A stretch of 64,000 bases of DNA from G965227875 sp965227875 (GTDB lineage: Bacteria; Pseudomonadota; Alphaproteobacteria; Rhizobiales; JAJFHC01): NCBI GenBank assembly GCA_965227875.1, contig OZ245783.1:3162001-3226000 (forward strand). The letters run 5' to 3'. The translations under genes and the position numbers were made by a program. Position 1 is the first letter of the stretch; each line of letters starts with the position of its first letter. Shown here one piece after another: positions 25,213-33,821 of this stretch. The notes beneath the pieces were generated by a model that did no database searches, was not told where the DNA came from, and saw only the letters and a list, made by a program, of their open reading frames with translations.

Positions 25213-25566
25213 CTATTTTTGCTGTCTTTTCTTCAGGTTGGCTTCGATGCTGACGTACTTGGCGAGATAGTCGAGCACGAGCTTGTAATCCTCGGGATCG
25301 ATCGGCTCCATCTCCTGCTCTTCCACCATCCACTCTATCGTTTCCTCCCAGGCGGTCCTGGAGAGCCCCTGCTGGACCACGAGCTTGAGCGAGTGGCAGG
25401 GATCGCAATAGGCCTCGACCTCGTCGCGGCCCGTGTCGGGCGGAAGCCCCATCTCGGTCAGCTCGTCCGTATCCGCCCGGACGGGATCCGGGCCGGTGAG
25501 GAAGAACAGGCCTGGAAGAAGAGCCAGTGCGAACAGGACTTTCCGCGTCCGGGCAGTTTTGGGCAT
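25213..25566 (-). CDS. Periplasmic monoheme cytochrome c-type subunit
   Basis: The product is 117 aa from the ATG at 25566. The signal peptide reads KVLFALALLPGLFFLTG, with cleavage near VRA. The single heme motif is EAYCDPCHSLKLV (CxxCH) near residues 55-60, and a Met in the helical C-terminal half (EWMVEEQEMEPID) could be the sixth ligand. The gene follows the sulfite dehydrogenase gene by 94 bp on the same strand. The pair resembles SorAB, in which this subunit takes electrons from the molybdenum enzyme. Confidence 0.8.
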   Translation of the reverse strand: MPKTARTRKVLFALALLPGLFFLTGPDPVRADTDELTEMGLPPDTGRDEVEAYCDPCHSLKLVVQQGLSRTAWEETIEWMVEEQEMEPIDPEDYKLVLDYLAKYVSIEANLKKRQQK

Positions 25567-25660
25567 GCTTTTGCTCGATATGTTTCGGGAATGTCGGATT
25601 CGGACCCCCGGCATCGGCGGAACCGGTGCCGGGGGTGGACTTGTCTGTCCGGGACCGGAC

Positions 25661-26962
25661 TCAGGCGGTCCTTCGCACGGCGACCCGGTGCATGGAATTG
25701 TTCAGGTAACCCTTCGGATTCCATGCGATCGCGTGCGGCTGGGCGACGCCCTTGTCGCTCGTCGCCCGGGCCCAGACCTCGTAATAGCCCGCTTCGGGGA
25801 GATCGACCGTGGCGGTGAAGGTCTGCCACGCAAAGGGGTTCACGGGGTCGGCGAGCTTGGCCTTCTGCCATGTGGCGCCGAAGTCGACCGACACGTCGAC
25901 GCTCGCCACCATGTCGTCGCCGGCCCAGGCATGTCCGCGCACGTCGAGCTTGCCCTGGGTGGTCTGCGCGCCGTTTTCCGGCGACGTGATGAGCGACTTC
26001 ACGGGCATGGCGTGAATGATCTCGAAATCCTTCTTGTCGACCTTTTCGCCGGGTTCGACTGGACGGTTCGGCACGCGATAGGCGGTGCCGGTCATCTTAG
26101 GACCGTCATGCACCTGGTCGCGCAGCCAGATCCGCGTCAGCCATTTCTGAGAACAGGACCCGGGCCAGCCCGGAACCACGAGACGCAGCGGCGCGCCGTT
26201 CATCGGATGTATGGCCGCACCGTTCTGGGCGAAAGCGATCAGGTTGTTCGGGTCCATCGCCTTGTCGATCGGCACGCCACGCGAGATCGGCAGCTTGCCT
26301 TCCTTGCCGGACAGATGGGTGTCCGCGCCGACATGGGCGGTGTAGACGACATTGTCCTTGACGCCGGCCGCCTTCAGCACGTCGGCCAGGCGCACGCCCG
26401 TCCATTCCGAACAGGCCACGGCCCCGTAGGTCCACTGGTTCCCCTTCGCGGGCGGGTTGTGAAAGGCCCTGCCGTTGCCGCCGCACTCGATCACGAGCGC
26501 CCTGGTGACCACCTCGAACTTGTTCTTCAGGTCGTCGATGCTGAGTTCCATCGGCGTGTTCACCAGGCCGTCGATGGTGAGCTTCCACGCCCCGGCATCC
26601 ATCTCTTCGGGCGGCAAGCCGTTGTTCCGGATGAAGTGCCGCTTCGTGGGCGTGATGTCGTCGTCGAGAAGATGCGGCGGTGTTTCGGCGTTGACCGGCC
26701 GGTCATTAAGCACCGTAAGGCCGTCCTTGCCCTCGATCATGTGGGAATCCGCGAGCGCGATCGGAATGAAGCCGGTCGGCAGGTTGGCCGCGAACGGAAT
26801 CGACGCCCCGACGACCGCGCTCATGGTCGTGAGGCCGGCCCCCTTGAGAAAGCCGCGCCGGTTGGAATTCGCTACCCTCCCGAACAACAGCTTGTCGGCG
26901 CGTTCCTCGTCCTGCTCATAGAGCTCGAACAGTCCTATCGGTGTCTTCTTGGTCACAGGCAT
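25661..26962 (-). CDS. Sulfite dehydrogenase/oxidase, molybdopterin subunit (SorA/SorT-like)
   Basis: The product is 433 aa. The twin-arginine motif NRRGFLKG at residues 34-41 predicts Tat export of the folded cofactor-loaded enzyme. Cys160 in ALVIECGGNGRAFH is the molybdenum thiolate ligand of the sulfite oxidase family; substrate-pocket blocks such as GVRLADVLKAAGV, WPGSCSQKWLTRI and the C-terminal dimerisation domain follow. There is no fused heme domain, so electrons should pass to the small cytochrome c encoded next. The enzyme would oxidise sulfite to sulfate in the periplasm. Upstream on the same strand is an ECF sigma/anti-sigma pair. Confidence 0.88.
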   Translation of the reverse strand: MPVTKKTPIGLFELYEQDEERADKLLFGRVANSNRRGFLKGAGLTTMSAVVGASIPFAANLPTGFIPIALADSHMIEGKDGLTVLNDRPVNAETPPHLLDDDITPTKRHFIRNNGLPPEEMDAGAWKLTIDGLVNTPMELSIDDLKNKFEVVTRALVIECGGNGRAFHNPPAKGNQWTYGAVACSEWTGVRLADVLKAAGVKDNVVYTAHVGADTHLSGKEGKLPISRGVPIDKAMDPNNLIAFAQNGAAIHPMNGAPLRLVVPGWPGSCSQKWLTRIWLRDQVHDGPKMTGTAYRVPNRPVEPGEKVDKKDFEIIHAMPVKSLITSPENGAQTTQGKLDVRGHAWAGDDMVASVDVSVDFGATWQKAKLADPVNPFAWQTFTATVDLPEAGYYEVWARATSDKGVAQPHAIAWNPKGYLNNSMHRVAVRRTA

Positions 26963-27073
26963 CCCTCCGGAATTGTTTTCCGGCGGCCGTTCATCGAGCC
27001 GCCCTGACTATAAGACGTCCGGGGAGGCCGTTTTATTCCCTTGCCTGGGTGTGTCGCTGCAGAAGCCGGGACT

Positions 27074-27826
27074 CTACGTCCGGCACGGCTGGCGTGCCGA
27101 ACGCATGGCGAGCCGTGTCCGGGCCCTGAGCGGGGCGGTCCTGACGGTCGCTTCCTGTATCGCCTTCGCCAGCACCTGGAACCGTTTGCCGTTCATTTTG
27201 CGGGCCAGAAGCAGGTAACCCGTGCCGGAAATGCTCCAGGCCTCGCTCAGCACATCCGGCGAGGAACGGGGGGCCGCCGGAATGAGACGCCCGTCCGGCG
27301 CGTCATACGAAAACAGGCTGAGCCTGCACCCGTTCTTCCCGAGATAGGTGACGTGAGAGGCAACGGTTCCGCCGAGCCGGACCGACGGGTCGACCCGGAA
27401 GAGCGTGAGACCGGCCGGCCGCAGGTCGGGCATGCCCGACCCGGAAGGCGCCTTTGCCCAGATCAGCTCCGTTGCGGCTGTGCCCTGCCATGAGTCGTAG
27501 AGGCCGAGGGCGTCGGCAAGTCGTCTGTCACCGCTCTGCCAGGACGACGCGGCCACCCACAGGCCGAGGCCGGCCACGATGAGTATCGCAACGGATGCAG
27601 CGATCATGAACACGGGACCGCGGGAGCCTTCGGAAGCTCCGGAGACGAAATCGGCCTTGTCCGACGCATAGGCCTGCCGGACATTCGCCTTTGCCGACGT
27701 GAGGGCCGCGACCGCCCGCGCAGCCGCGGGATCGGCAGCGATTTCGCGGGCGATATCGGAACGATCCTCCGGCGACAGTTCGCCGTCGACATAGGCGTTC
27801 AGCCTCTCCAGTCGTTTTTCCGTCAT
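27074..27826 (-). CDS. Transmembrane anti-sigma factor
   Basis: The product is 250 aa from an ATG overlapping the sigma stop (ATGA). The N-terminus MTEKRLERLNAYVDGELSPEDRSDIAREIAADP is the usual RsiW/ChrR-like opening, but the zinc-binding HxxxCxxC set is absent. One transmembrane helix (FMIAASVAILIVAGLGLWVAA) lies near residues 92-112. The periplasmic part of about 140 residues contains a single conserved-looking Cys and no known fold that I can name. It should hold the adjacent sigma factor at the membrane. Confidence 0.82.
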   Translation of the reverse strand: MTEKRLERLNAYVDGELSPEDRSDIAREIAADPAAARAVAALTSAKANVRQAYASDKADFVSGASEGSRGPVFMIAASVAILIVAGLGLWVAASSWQSGDRRLADALGLYDSWQGTAATELIWAKAPSGSGMPDLRPAGLTLFRVDPSVRLGGTVASHVTYLGKNGCRLSLFSYDAPDGRLIPAAPRSSPDVLSEAWSISGTGYLLLARKMNGKRFQVLAKAIQEATVRTAPLRARTRLAMRSARQPCRT

Positions 27827-28311
27827 TTGTACCGGCGTGCCTGCTTCTTGCTGATCTGGATATCGACGACATTGCTCCTGTCGAGAAGGGCGCACATGCG
27901 CGACCTCGCCCGGCTCACGCGGCTCATGACCGTTCCGATGGACACGCCCAGGAACTCCGCCGCTTCTTCGTACCGGAATCCGCCGATATCAACGAGAGCC
28001 AGAATGTCGCGGTGGTCGTCGCTCAGCTGTTCGAAGGCCATGCGCACGGCGATCGCGTTCACCATCGAGACCTCGGCCTCCAGCGGCGCGGCGACCTGTT
28101 CCTCCAAGTCTTCGAGCTGGGATTCACCGCGGCGATTGCTCCGGCGAAGATGATCGAGCCAGAGGTTGCGCAGGATCGTGAACACCCATGCCTTGTAGGC
28201 CCGGTCGTCCCTTGGCGTTGTCCTGGCCCTGAGCACCCGCACGGCGCACTCCTGGCAGAGGTCCCTCGCCAGGTCGCCGTCCTTGGAAAGCGCATGGGCG
28301 AAGGCAAGCAT
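27823..28311 (-). CDS. ECF-family RNA polymerase sigma factor
   Basis: At least 162 aa from the first ATG. Region 2 is visible (LARDLCQECAVRVLRA, KAWVFTILRNLWLDHLRR) and region 4 reads LSDDHRDILALVDIGGFRYEEAAEFLGVSIGTVMSRVSRARSRM. With the ATG at 28311 the first helix of region 2.1 is shortened. The frame continues upstream (FPEQRRKRLKAYQDD) to ATT at 28362, 8 nt after a strong GGGAGGG, and no ATG, GTG or TTG lies in between. The true start may therefore be non-canonical. Its anti-sigma factor overlaps downstream, and the sulfite dehydrogenase genes follow. Confidence 0.85.
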   Translation of the reverse strand: MLAFAHALSKDGDLARDLCQECAVRVLRARTTPRDDRAYKAWVFTILRNLWLDHLRRSNRRGESQLEDLEEQVAAPLEAEVSMVNAIAVRMAFEQLSDDHRDILALVDIGGFRYEEAAEFLGVSIGTVMSRVSRARSRMCALLDRSNVVDIQISKKQARRYK

Positions 28312-28513
28312 ATCGTCCTGATAGGCCTTGAGTCGCTTCCTGCGCTGTTCCGGAAACAGAATGGCGCTTCCCTCCCGATTGCGGCCGATACTTTGCGAAG
28401 ACGGAAGGACGGTGTCAATCGGGGCCTGCGCGACGCCGTTCCGGTTGCGTGTTGCCAGCGTCCCGTTATAGCAGTATGGGGGCAGGTCTTTTCAGTAACC
28501 GAGGTGCGCAAGC

Positions 28514-29521
28514 ATGGCCCCAAATCCCGTACTCGCCGAAGTCACCCGCGGCGGCATCGCCGAGAGCGCACACAGGGGCGCATACGCCATCGTCGATTCC
28601 GCCGGCACCGTGGTGGAGTCCGCAGGCGAGATCGAGCGTCCCGTGTTCCCGCGTTCCGCCATCAAGGCCTTCCAGGCGCTTCCTCTGGTGGAGTCCGGCG
28701 CGGCCGACGCGGCGGGATTCACGGAAGAGGAACTGGCGCTTGCCTGTGCCTCGCACGGCGGTGAGCCGCGCCATGTCTCCGCGGCATCCTCCATGCTGTC
28801 ACGTATCGGCCTGGGCGAATCCGATCTCGAATGTGGTGGTCACTGGCCCTCGCATTTCGCGTCGAGCCTAGACCTCGCCCGTGCGGGTGGGGAACCGGGT
28901 GCGCTTCACAACAACTGTTCCGGCAAGCATTCGGGCATGCTTGCGCTCGCCCGCCAGATCGGCGCACCTGCGGCCGGATATGTCGAGCGCGAGCACATGG
29001 TGCAGAAAACCGTGGCCTCCGTCATCGACGATCTGTGCGGCGAGGTGACGGCCACCGCGCCCTGCGGAACGGATGGCTGTTCCGTGCCGACCTGGGCAAT
29101 CCCCGTGAAGAACCTGGCCCGCGGCTTCGCGCGTTTCGCGACCGGCGACGGCATGGGCGAACAGCGGGCCGCGGCCTGCCGGCGGATCGAGAAGGCCGTC
29201 TTCGCCCATCCGTTCATGGTGGCGGGCTCGGGCCGGTACTGCACGCAGTTCATGGAGGCCTTCCCCGGCGCGGCCTTCGTGAAGACTGGGGCGGAAGGCG
29301 TGTTCTGCGGTTTCGTGCCGTCGACGGGCCTGGGCATCACGGTCAAGTGCGACGATGGTGCGTCGCGGGCGGCGGAAGTGATCATGTCCGCCGTGTTGCG
29401 CCGCGCCGGCGCGATCGCCGATGCCGACACGGAAAAGGCGCCCGAGCTCTTCGTGCCGGTCCTGCGCAACAGGCGCGACATCGCCGTCGGCGTAATCCGG
29501 CCGGCCGGCCCGCTCGCGTGA
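28514..29521 (+). CDS. L-asparaginase, class 3 (ReAV-like, inducible thermolabile type)
   Basis: The product is 335 aa. Residue numbers line up with Rhizobium etli ReAV: Arg47-Ser48-x-x-Lys51 (RSAIK), Ser80 in ASHGG, Cys135 and Lys138 in NNCSGKHSG, and Asp187 and Cys189 in GTDGCSVP. In ReAV the two Ser-Lys tandems do catalysis and the Cys/Lys/Cys set binds zinc. It converts L-asparagine to aspartate and ammonia in the cytoplasm. It is unrelated to the E. coli type II enzyme. The gene is divergent from the ECF sigma gene. Confidence 0.92.
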   Translation: MAPNPVLAEVTRGGIAESAHRGAYAIVDSAGTVVESAGEIERPVFPRSAIKAFQALPLVESGAADAAGFTEEELALACASHGGEPRHVSAASSMLSRIGLGESDLECGGHWPSHFASSLDLARAGGEPGALHNNCSGKHSGMLALARQIGAPAAGYVEREHMVQKTVASVIDDLCGEVTATAPCGTDGCSVPTWAIPVKNLARGFARFATGDGMGEQRAAACRRIEKAVFAHPFMVAGSGRYCTQFMEAFPGAAFVKTGAEGVFCGFVPSTGLGITVKCDDGASRAAEVIMSAVLRRAGAIADADTEKAPELFVPVLRNRRDIAVGVIRPAGPLA

Positions 29522-29561
29522 TATCATGGCCTCATCGCGCTTTTCGCTGACGAGGCCTGCC

Positions 29562-31250
29562 ATGATCCCGCGAGACCCGGTCGACCGCCTGCCGACTCAT
29601 GACGTGACCAACATGCCACCGCACCTGGGGGACCAGGACCTCTGGGCCGGCGACATCGCGCTCAGGGAAGCCGTCGAGCGGGAAGGCGGCGGCTGGGCGC
29701 ACGACCGGCTTGCCCGTTTCGGCCGCACGGCCGGCGCGGCGGAGACCTTCTTCAAGGCCGACCAGGCCAACCGTCATCCGCCTGAACTCAAAGCCTTCGA
29801 CCGGTACGGCATGCGCATCAACCTGGTCGAGTTCCATCCCGCCTATCACGACCTCATGTGGCTGGCGATCGCCAACGACGTGCCGAGCCTTGCCTGGAAA
29901 AGGGATGGCCCCGGCGCGCAGGTGGCCCATGCGGCTCTGAACTACATGCTGGCCCAGCCCGAGGGCGGTGTGATGTGCCCGATGGCCATGACGTATGCGG
30001 CCATACCCGCCCTGAGGACCACGCCGACGGTGGCCGAGGAATGGATCCCCCGGCTCCTGTCGGCCGAGTACGATCCGCGCGACATTCCCGCGGCCGAGAA
30101 GTCCGGTGCGACCATGGGCATGTTCATGACCGAAAAGCAGGGAGGCTCCGACGTGCGTGCCAATTCCACGACCGCGGCGCCGGTCGGCGCGCGGTCCGGC
30201 ACGGGCGCGGAATACCTCATCACCGGCCACAAGTTCTTCTGCTCTGCGCCCATGAGCGACGCGTTCCTGATGCTTGCATACGCGGAGGGCGGCCTGTCGT
30301 GTTTCCTGGTCCCGCGCTGGCGGCCCGACGGCACGCGGAACGCGTTTTTCATCCAGCGTCTCAAGGACAAGCTCGGCAACCGCTCGAACGCGTCGAGCGA
30401 GATCGAGTTCCAGGAAACCTGGGGTGTCATGGTAGGCGAGGAGGGGCGCGGCGTGCGCACCATCCTGGGCATGGTCCAGGGCACGCGGATGTACTGCTGT
30501 GTCGCGTCCGCGGGCCTGATGCGGCAGGGGCTAGTCCAGGCGCTGCACCACACGTCCCATCGCAGCGCCTTCCAGAAGCGCCTCGTGCAGCAGCCCCTGA
30601 TGCGCAACGTTCTGGCCGACCTTGCTCTCGAGGTCGAGGGAGCGCTGGCGCTCGCCCTGCGGATCGCGCGGGCCATGAACGAGAGCGCGGAAGACGAAAC
30701 CGCCGCCGCGCTGGCGCGGATCGGAACGGCGGTCGGCAAATACTGGAACTGCAAGCGCGCGCCCGGGCACCTCTTCGAGGCGATGGAATGCCATGGCGGA
30801 CCCGGCTACATCGAGGACTCGATTCTCCCGCGGCTTTACCGCGAAGCGCCCGTCAACAGCATCTGGGAAGGGTCGGGCAACATCATGTGCCTCGACGTCC
30901 TCCGCGCCCTGCATCGCGAACCGCAGACCCGCGAGGCGCTCGAGGCCGAACTGGCTGGAGCGCGCGGGTGCGATGCGAGACTGGATCGCACCATGGCCGC
31001 CCTTCGGGCCGAGCTGGATAATCCCGCCGATGCGGAGGCGAGGGCACGCACGATCACCGAGGACATGGCGCTGTGCCTCCAGGCGGCATTGCTGGTCCGC
31101 CATGCACCTGGCCCCGTGGCCGAGGCGTTCTGCGCCTCGCGTCTGGGCGAGCGCTGGAGCGGGTCATACGGCGGCCTGCCCGCCGGCGCCGACTGCGACG
31201 CCATCCTGGCGCGCGCGACGCCGACCGGTGCGGCGGTCGCCGCTCAGTAG
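29562..31250 (+). CDS. AidB-like acyl-CoA dehydrogenase family protein
   Basis: The product is 562 aa from the ATG at 29562 (GAGG upstream; an ATG at 29526 is also possible). The N-terminal phrase VTNMPPHLGDQDLW, the FAD loop MGMFMTEKQGGSDVRANSTTA and the C-terminal ECHGGPGYIEDSILPRLYREAPVNSIWEGSGNIMCLDVLRAL are diagnostic of AidB, a large flavin protein tied to the adaptive response to alkylation. AidB binds DNA and its physiological substrate is unsettled. The gene follows the asparaginase gene by 40 bp and overlaps the convergent baeRF-like gene by 7 bp. Confidence 0.87.
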   Translation: MIPRDPVDRLPTHDVTNMPPHLGDQDLWAGDIALREAVEREGGGWAHDRLARFGRTAGAAETFFKADQANRHPPELKAFDRYGMRINLVEFHPAYHDLMWLAIANDVPSLAWKRDGPGAQVAHAALNYMLAQPEGGVMCPMAMTYAAIPALRTTPTVAEEWIPRLLSAEYDPRDIPAAEKSGATMGMFMTEKQGGSDVRANSTTAAPVGARSGTGAEYLITGHKFFCSAPMSDAFLMLAYAEGGLSCFLVPRWRPDGTRNAFFIQRLKDKLGNRSNASSEIEFQETWGVMVGEEGRGVRTILGMVQGTRMYCCVASAGLMRQGLVQALHHTSHRSAFQKRLVQQPLMRNVLADLALEVEGALALALRIARAMNESAEDETAAALARIGTAVGKYWNCKRAPGHLFEAMECHGGPGYIEDSILPRLYREAPVNSIWEGSGNIMCLDVLRALHREPQTREALEAELAGARGCDARLDRTMAALRAELDNPADAEARARTITEDMALCLQAALLVRHAPGPVAEAFCASRLGERWSGSYGGLPAGADCDAILARATPTGAAVAAQ

Positions 31251-32314
31251 CGCAACAGGGCGGCGATGGGCTTCAGGTCCTCCGGAGCGGACGCGGGGAA
31301 CCGGCGCACATCACCGCCGGTGAGCAGCGTATGCCGAATGGCGTCGTTGGCCGGATCGCCGTTGCCGAGATCGAGATTGTCGGTCGAGCCTCGCCCGACC
31401 GACTCCGGATCGAAGTACAGCACCTCGATGGCGCCCTCACGCGCCTTTTCGCGCGCATAGTCAGGGTCCGACGTCGCACCGTTCCCGTCGTCCTTGAGGC
31501 GCGCGACGATGGACTCCAGATCCTTGTCCTTGGTCGCGTGTTTCCTCACCAACTCGGTCGCCCGGTCGATGATCTCCGGCAGTTTGAGGCTTTCGGGGTG
31601 CTCGCGGATGCCGTCCTCGCACACGTGGGGATAGGAAAGTTCCTGGCGCAGCCTGCCCAGCAGGTCGTCATCCGCGACGATCACCAGCGGCAGGCGACGT
31701 CCTGACAGGAGCTTGTCGACGTCGAGCGCGATCGCCTTGGCGTATTTCTGGATCTCCTTGTCGACGGCCTGGTCGTAGGTGCCGCCGCTGATGGATTCCT
31801 TCAGGCTCGAATTGTCGGTCTGCCAGTCGATGTCCGCCCCGACGTCCGACAGCCTGGAGTCCTCCATGTCGTCGGAAAGGCAGGTGAGCACACCGTCCTT
31901 GCAGTGCCAAAGGGAGACGTTGCTCTGGGAGGCGATGAGGACGCACAGGTCTGCGTCCGGGCCGGCCGGCGCGGTCGGCCGCAGGTCGAACTGACGGCCC
32001 CGTACGAGCCGCATCGCGGTCAGGCTGTCGGACGGTTCCAGCCGGAAGGTCGACTGGTTGTGCGGGCAGACATAGATGGCGATCGGCCCGGCTCCCGCCG
32101 CGTCGGCCTTGGCCGTGCGGACGGCCCTGTCGAAGCCGTCGAGGATGTCGTCGAGGTCCTCATGGTTGGAACAGTGCCCGGAAACCGCGTCACGCGCCTT
32201 CTTGAGCTGCGTGGCGCGCTTGCGGTCGTCGCCCGGATCGCCTCCGGGAAGGAAAATCGAGAGCGTGTCTTCGCCTTCGTGTTCGGCGAGGCGCTGAAGG
32301 GATAGAACGGTCAT
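31244..32314 (-). CDS. baeRF-like protein (bacterial eRF1-type release factor homologue)
   Basis: The product is 356 aa. The ATG at 32314 lies 9 nt after AGGAGGT, whereas the ATG at 32323 touches it. Three parts are visible: an N-terminal domain opening SLQRLAEHEGEDTLSIFLPGG, a middle domain (DADLCVLIASQSNVSLWHC), and a C-terminal domain with RRLPLVIVADDDLLGRLRQELSYPHV and HPESLKLPEIIDRATELV. This order and the ADD...YPHV region resemble bacterial members of the archaeo-eukaryotic release factor superfamily, some of which act in ribosome rescue or hibernation. No GGQ motif is visible, so peptide release is not implied. Confidence 0.65.
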   Translation of the reverse strand: MTVLSLQRLAEHEGEDTLSIFLPGGDPGDDRKRATQLKKARDAVSGHCSNHEDLDDILDGFDRAVRTAKADAAGAGPIAIYVCPHNQSTFRLEPSDSLTAMRLVRGRQFDLRPTAPAGPDADLCVLIASQSNVSLWHCKDGVLTCLSDDMEDSRLSDVGADIDWQTDNSSLKESISGGTYDQAVDKEIQKYAKAIALDVDKLLSGRRLPLVIVADDDLLGRLRQELSYPHVCEDGIREHPESLKLPEIIDRATELVRKHATKDKDLESIVARLKDDGNGATSDPDYAREKAREGAIEVLYFDPESVGRGSTDNLDLGNGDPANDAIRHTLLTGGDVRRFPASAPEDLKPIAALLRY

Positions 32315-32407
32315 GGTGCGCATACCTCCTGAGTGACAGTGGTAAACGCCCGAACCGCTCGAGAGTTCCGGACATCGCGCCGAAAACCGGCCGGCCCCTT
32401 TCAGGCG

Positions 32408-33775
32408 TCACACAACCAGGTTGCCGCTCAGGGTCGCGTTCTTGCGGGTGAACTGGCCGGGCGCGTCGAGGTCCTTCATGGTGACCTTGTCCTGTTCAAG
32501 TCCTGCGATCGCGGCCTGTTTGGCCCCTGAGACCACGTTGTTCGCCACGAGGACCTTGCCCGCACCTTCGCTCATGGAGATCCCGATCCCGATGGGGCAG
32601 TCGCGCACGATATTGTCGCCCGCCGTCACGTCGCGCAGGTACTTGTCCCAGCCCAGCGCGATGCCGATGGTCTCCGCCCCTTCCACCACGTTGCCGGTGA
32701 CCGCGGTGTCCGCCTCGACAGCGATGCCGATGCCGCGTTCCTCCTTGTCGCCCTTGCGGCGCACAAGGTTGCGCAGGAGATTGCCGGAACATACGGCGAG
32801 CCGGCCTCCCTCGTTGAAATTGGTGATCGAGATGCCGGCGGCGGCGGTCTCCACCACGTTGTCGGCGATGACCGCGCCTTCGAAACCGAATTCGGCATAG
32901 AGCGCCACCTCGCCGAGCCGGGCGCAATTGTTGCCGACGAACTGGCAATAGGAGCCGGCATTGGACCTGATCGCGGAGAAGGCGCAGTCGGCGATCCGGT
33001 TGTTGGACACGATCACGTGGCCGGCGCGGTAGATGTTCACGCCGTTGCCGTTCTGGCCCGAGCCGCCGTCATTGGCGCCGATACGTTCGATCCGGTTTCC
33101 GGTCACGATCGTGCCGTCCTCGCGCTTCGTGCTCTGCCAGACGAGCACGCCGTTGTTGCCGCAGTCGTGAATCCGGTTCTGGGAAATCTCGAGCCCCTTG
33201 GAGTCGAGCGCGAAGATGGCGGCGTTGCCGGCATAGGCGATGGTGCAGCCGGTGATCCGGCCCGTGCAGCCCTTCAGCGTCAGGCCGGTGCCGGGCGCGT
33301 TGAGCACCTGGCAGCCGTCGAGGACGATGTCGCCGTCCCCAAGGGCCTCGATCAGGGAAACGTCGGAGGCCGTGCGCGCGGAGTTCTTGCCGGCGTCGAC
33401 CGTGATCCCCTGCAACGTGACATAGGCGCTGCGCACGATGCTGAACACCGGCTTGGCCGTGTCGAGCGGCTGGATGACCGTATGTCCGCGGACACCGGTC
33501 ATGTGCAGCCCGCCGGCGATGCTGATGCCGCCGGCCACGATCCTGCCGCCGGGCAGCGCCAGCATGGCGCTCCGGTCGATGGCAAGGTCGATGGCGGCCT
33601 GCAGGACGGCCGACTGGTCCTCGATACTGTCGGGCACGAGGCCCGCGGCCGTGGCGTCGATGGTGGCCGCGGGTTTCGCCGCCTCCTGCGCGCGGGCCGG
33701 CGCGGCAGCCAGCGCGGCTCCGCCCAGGCCTGCCGCGCCGGTACCGAGAAAGGAACGTCGGTTGAATGACTTCAT
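32408..33775 (-). CDS. Tat-exported right-handed beta-helix repeat protein (TIGR03808-like)
   Basis: The product is 455 aa. It opens with the twin-arginine signal NRRSFLGTGAAGLGGAALAAAP and is cleaved near ARAQ. The body is a run of about 22-residue parallel beta-helix turns, such as GLTLKGCTGRITGCTIAYAGN, GLEISQNRIHDCGNNGVLVW and HVIVSNNRIADCAFSAIRSN. The combination matches TIGR03808, a Tat-translocated repeat family of Rhizobiales-type bacteria. Such folds often bind or cleave polysaccharide, but no catalytic set is identifiable. Confidence 0.83.
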   Translation of the reverse strand: MKSFNRRSFLGTGAAGLGGAALAAAPARAQEAAKPAATIDATAAGLVPDSIEDQSAVLQAAIDLAIDRSAMLALPGGRIVAGGISIAGGLHMTGVRGHTVIQPLDTAKPVFSIVRSAYVTLQGITVDAGKNSARTASDVSLIEALGDGDIVLDGCQVLNAPGTGLTLKGCTGRITGCTIAYAGNAAIFALDSKGLEISQNRIHDCGNNGVLVWQSTKREDGTIVTGNRIERIGANDGGSGQNGNGVNIYRAGHVIVSNNRIADCAFSAIRSNAGSYCQFVGNNCARLGEVALYAEFGFEGAVIADNVVETAAAGISITNFNEGGRLAVCSGNLLRNLVRRKGDKEERGIGIAVEADTAVTGNVVEGAETIGIALGWDKYLRDVTAGDNIVRDCPIGIGISMSEGAGKVLVANNVVSGAKQAAIAGLEQDKVTMKDLDAPGQFTRKNATLSGNLVV

Positions 33776-33821
33776 TGAACTTGCCTCAGGGAATCAGAAG
33801 ATGTGGAGGAGACCTTATCCG

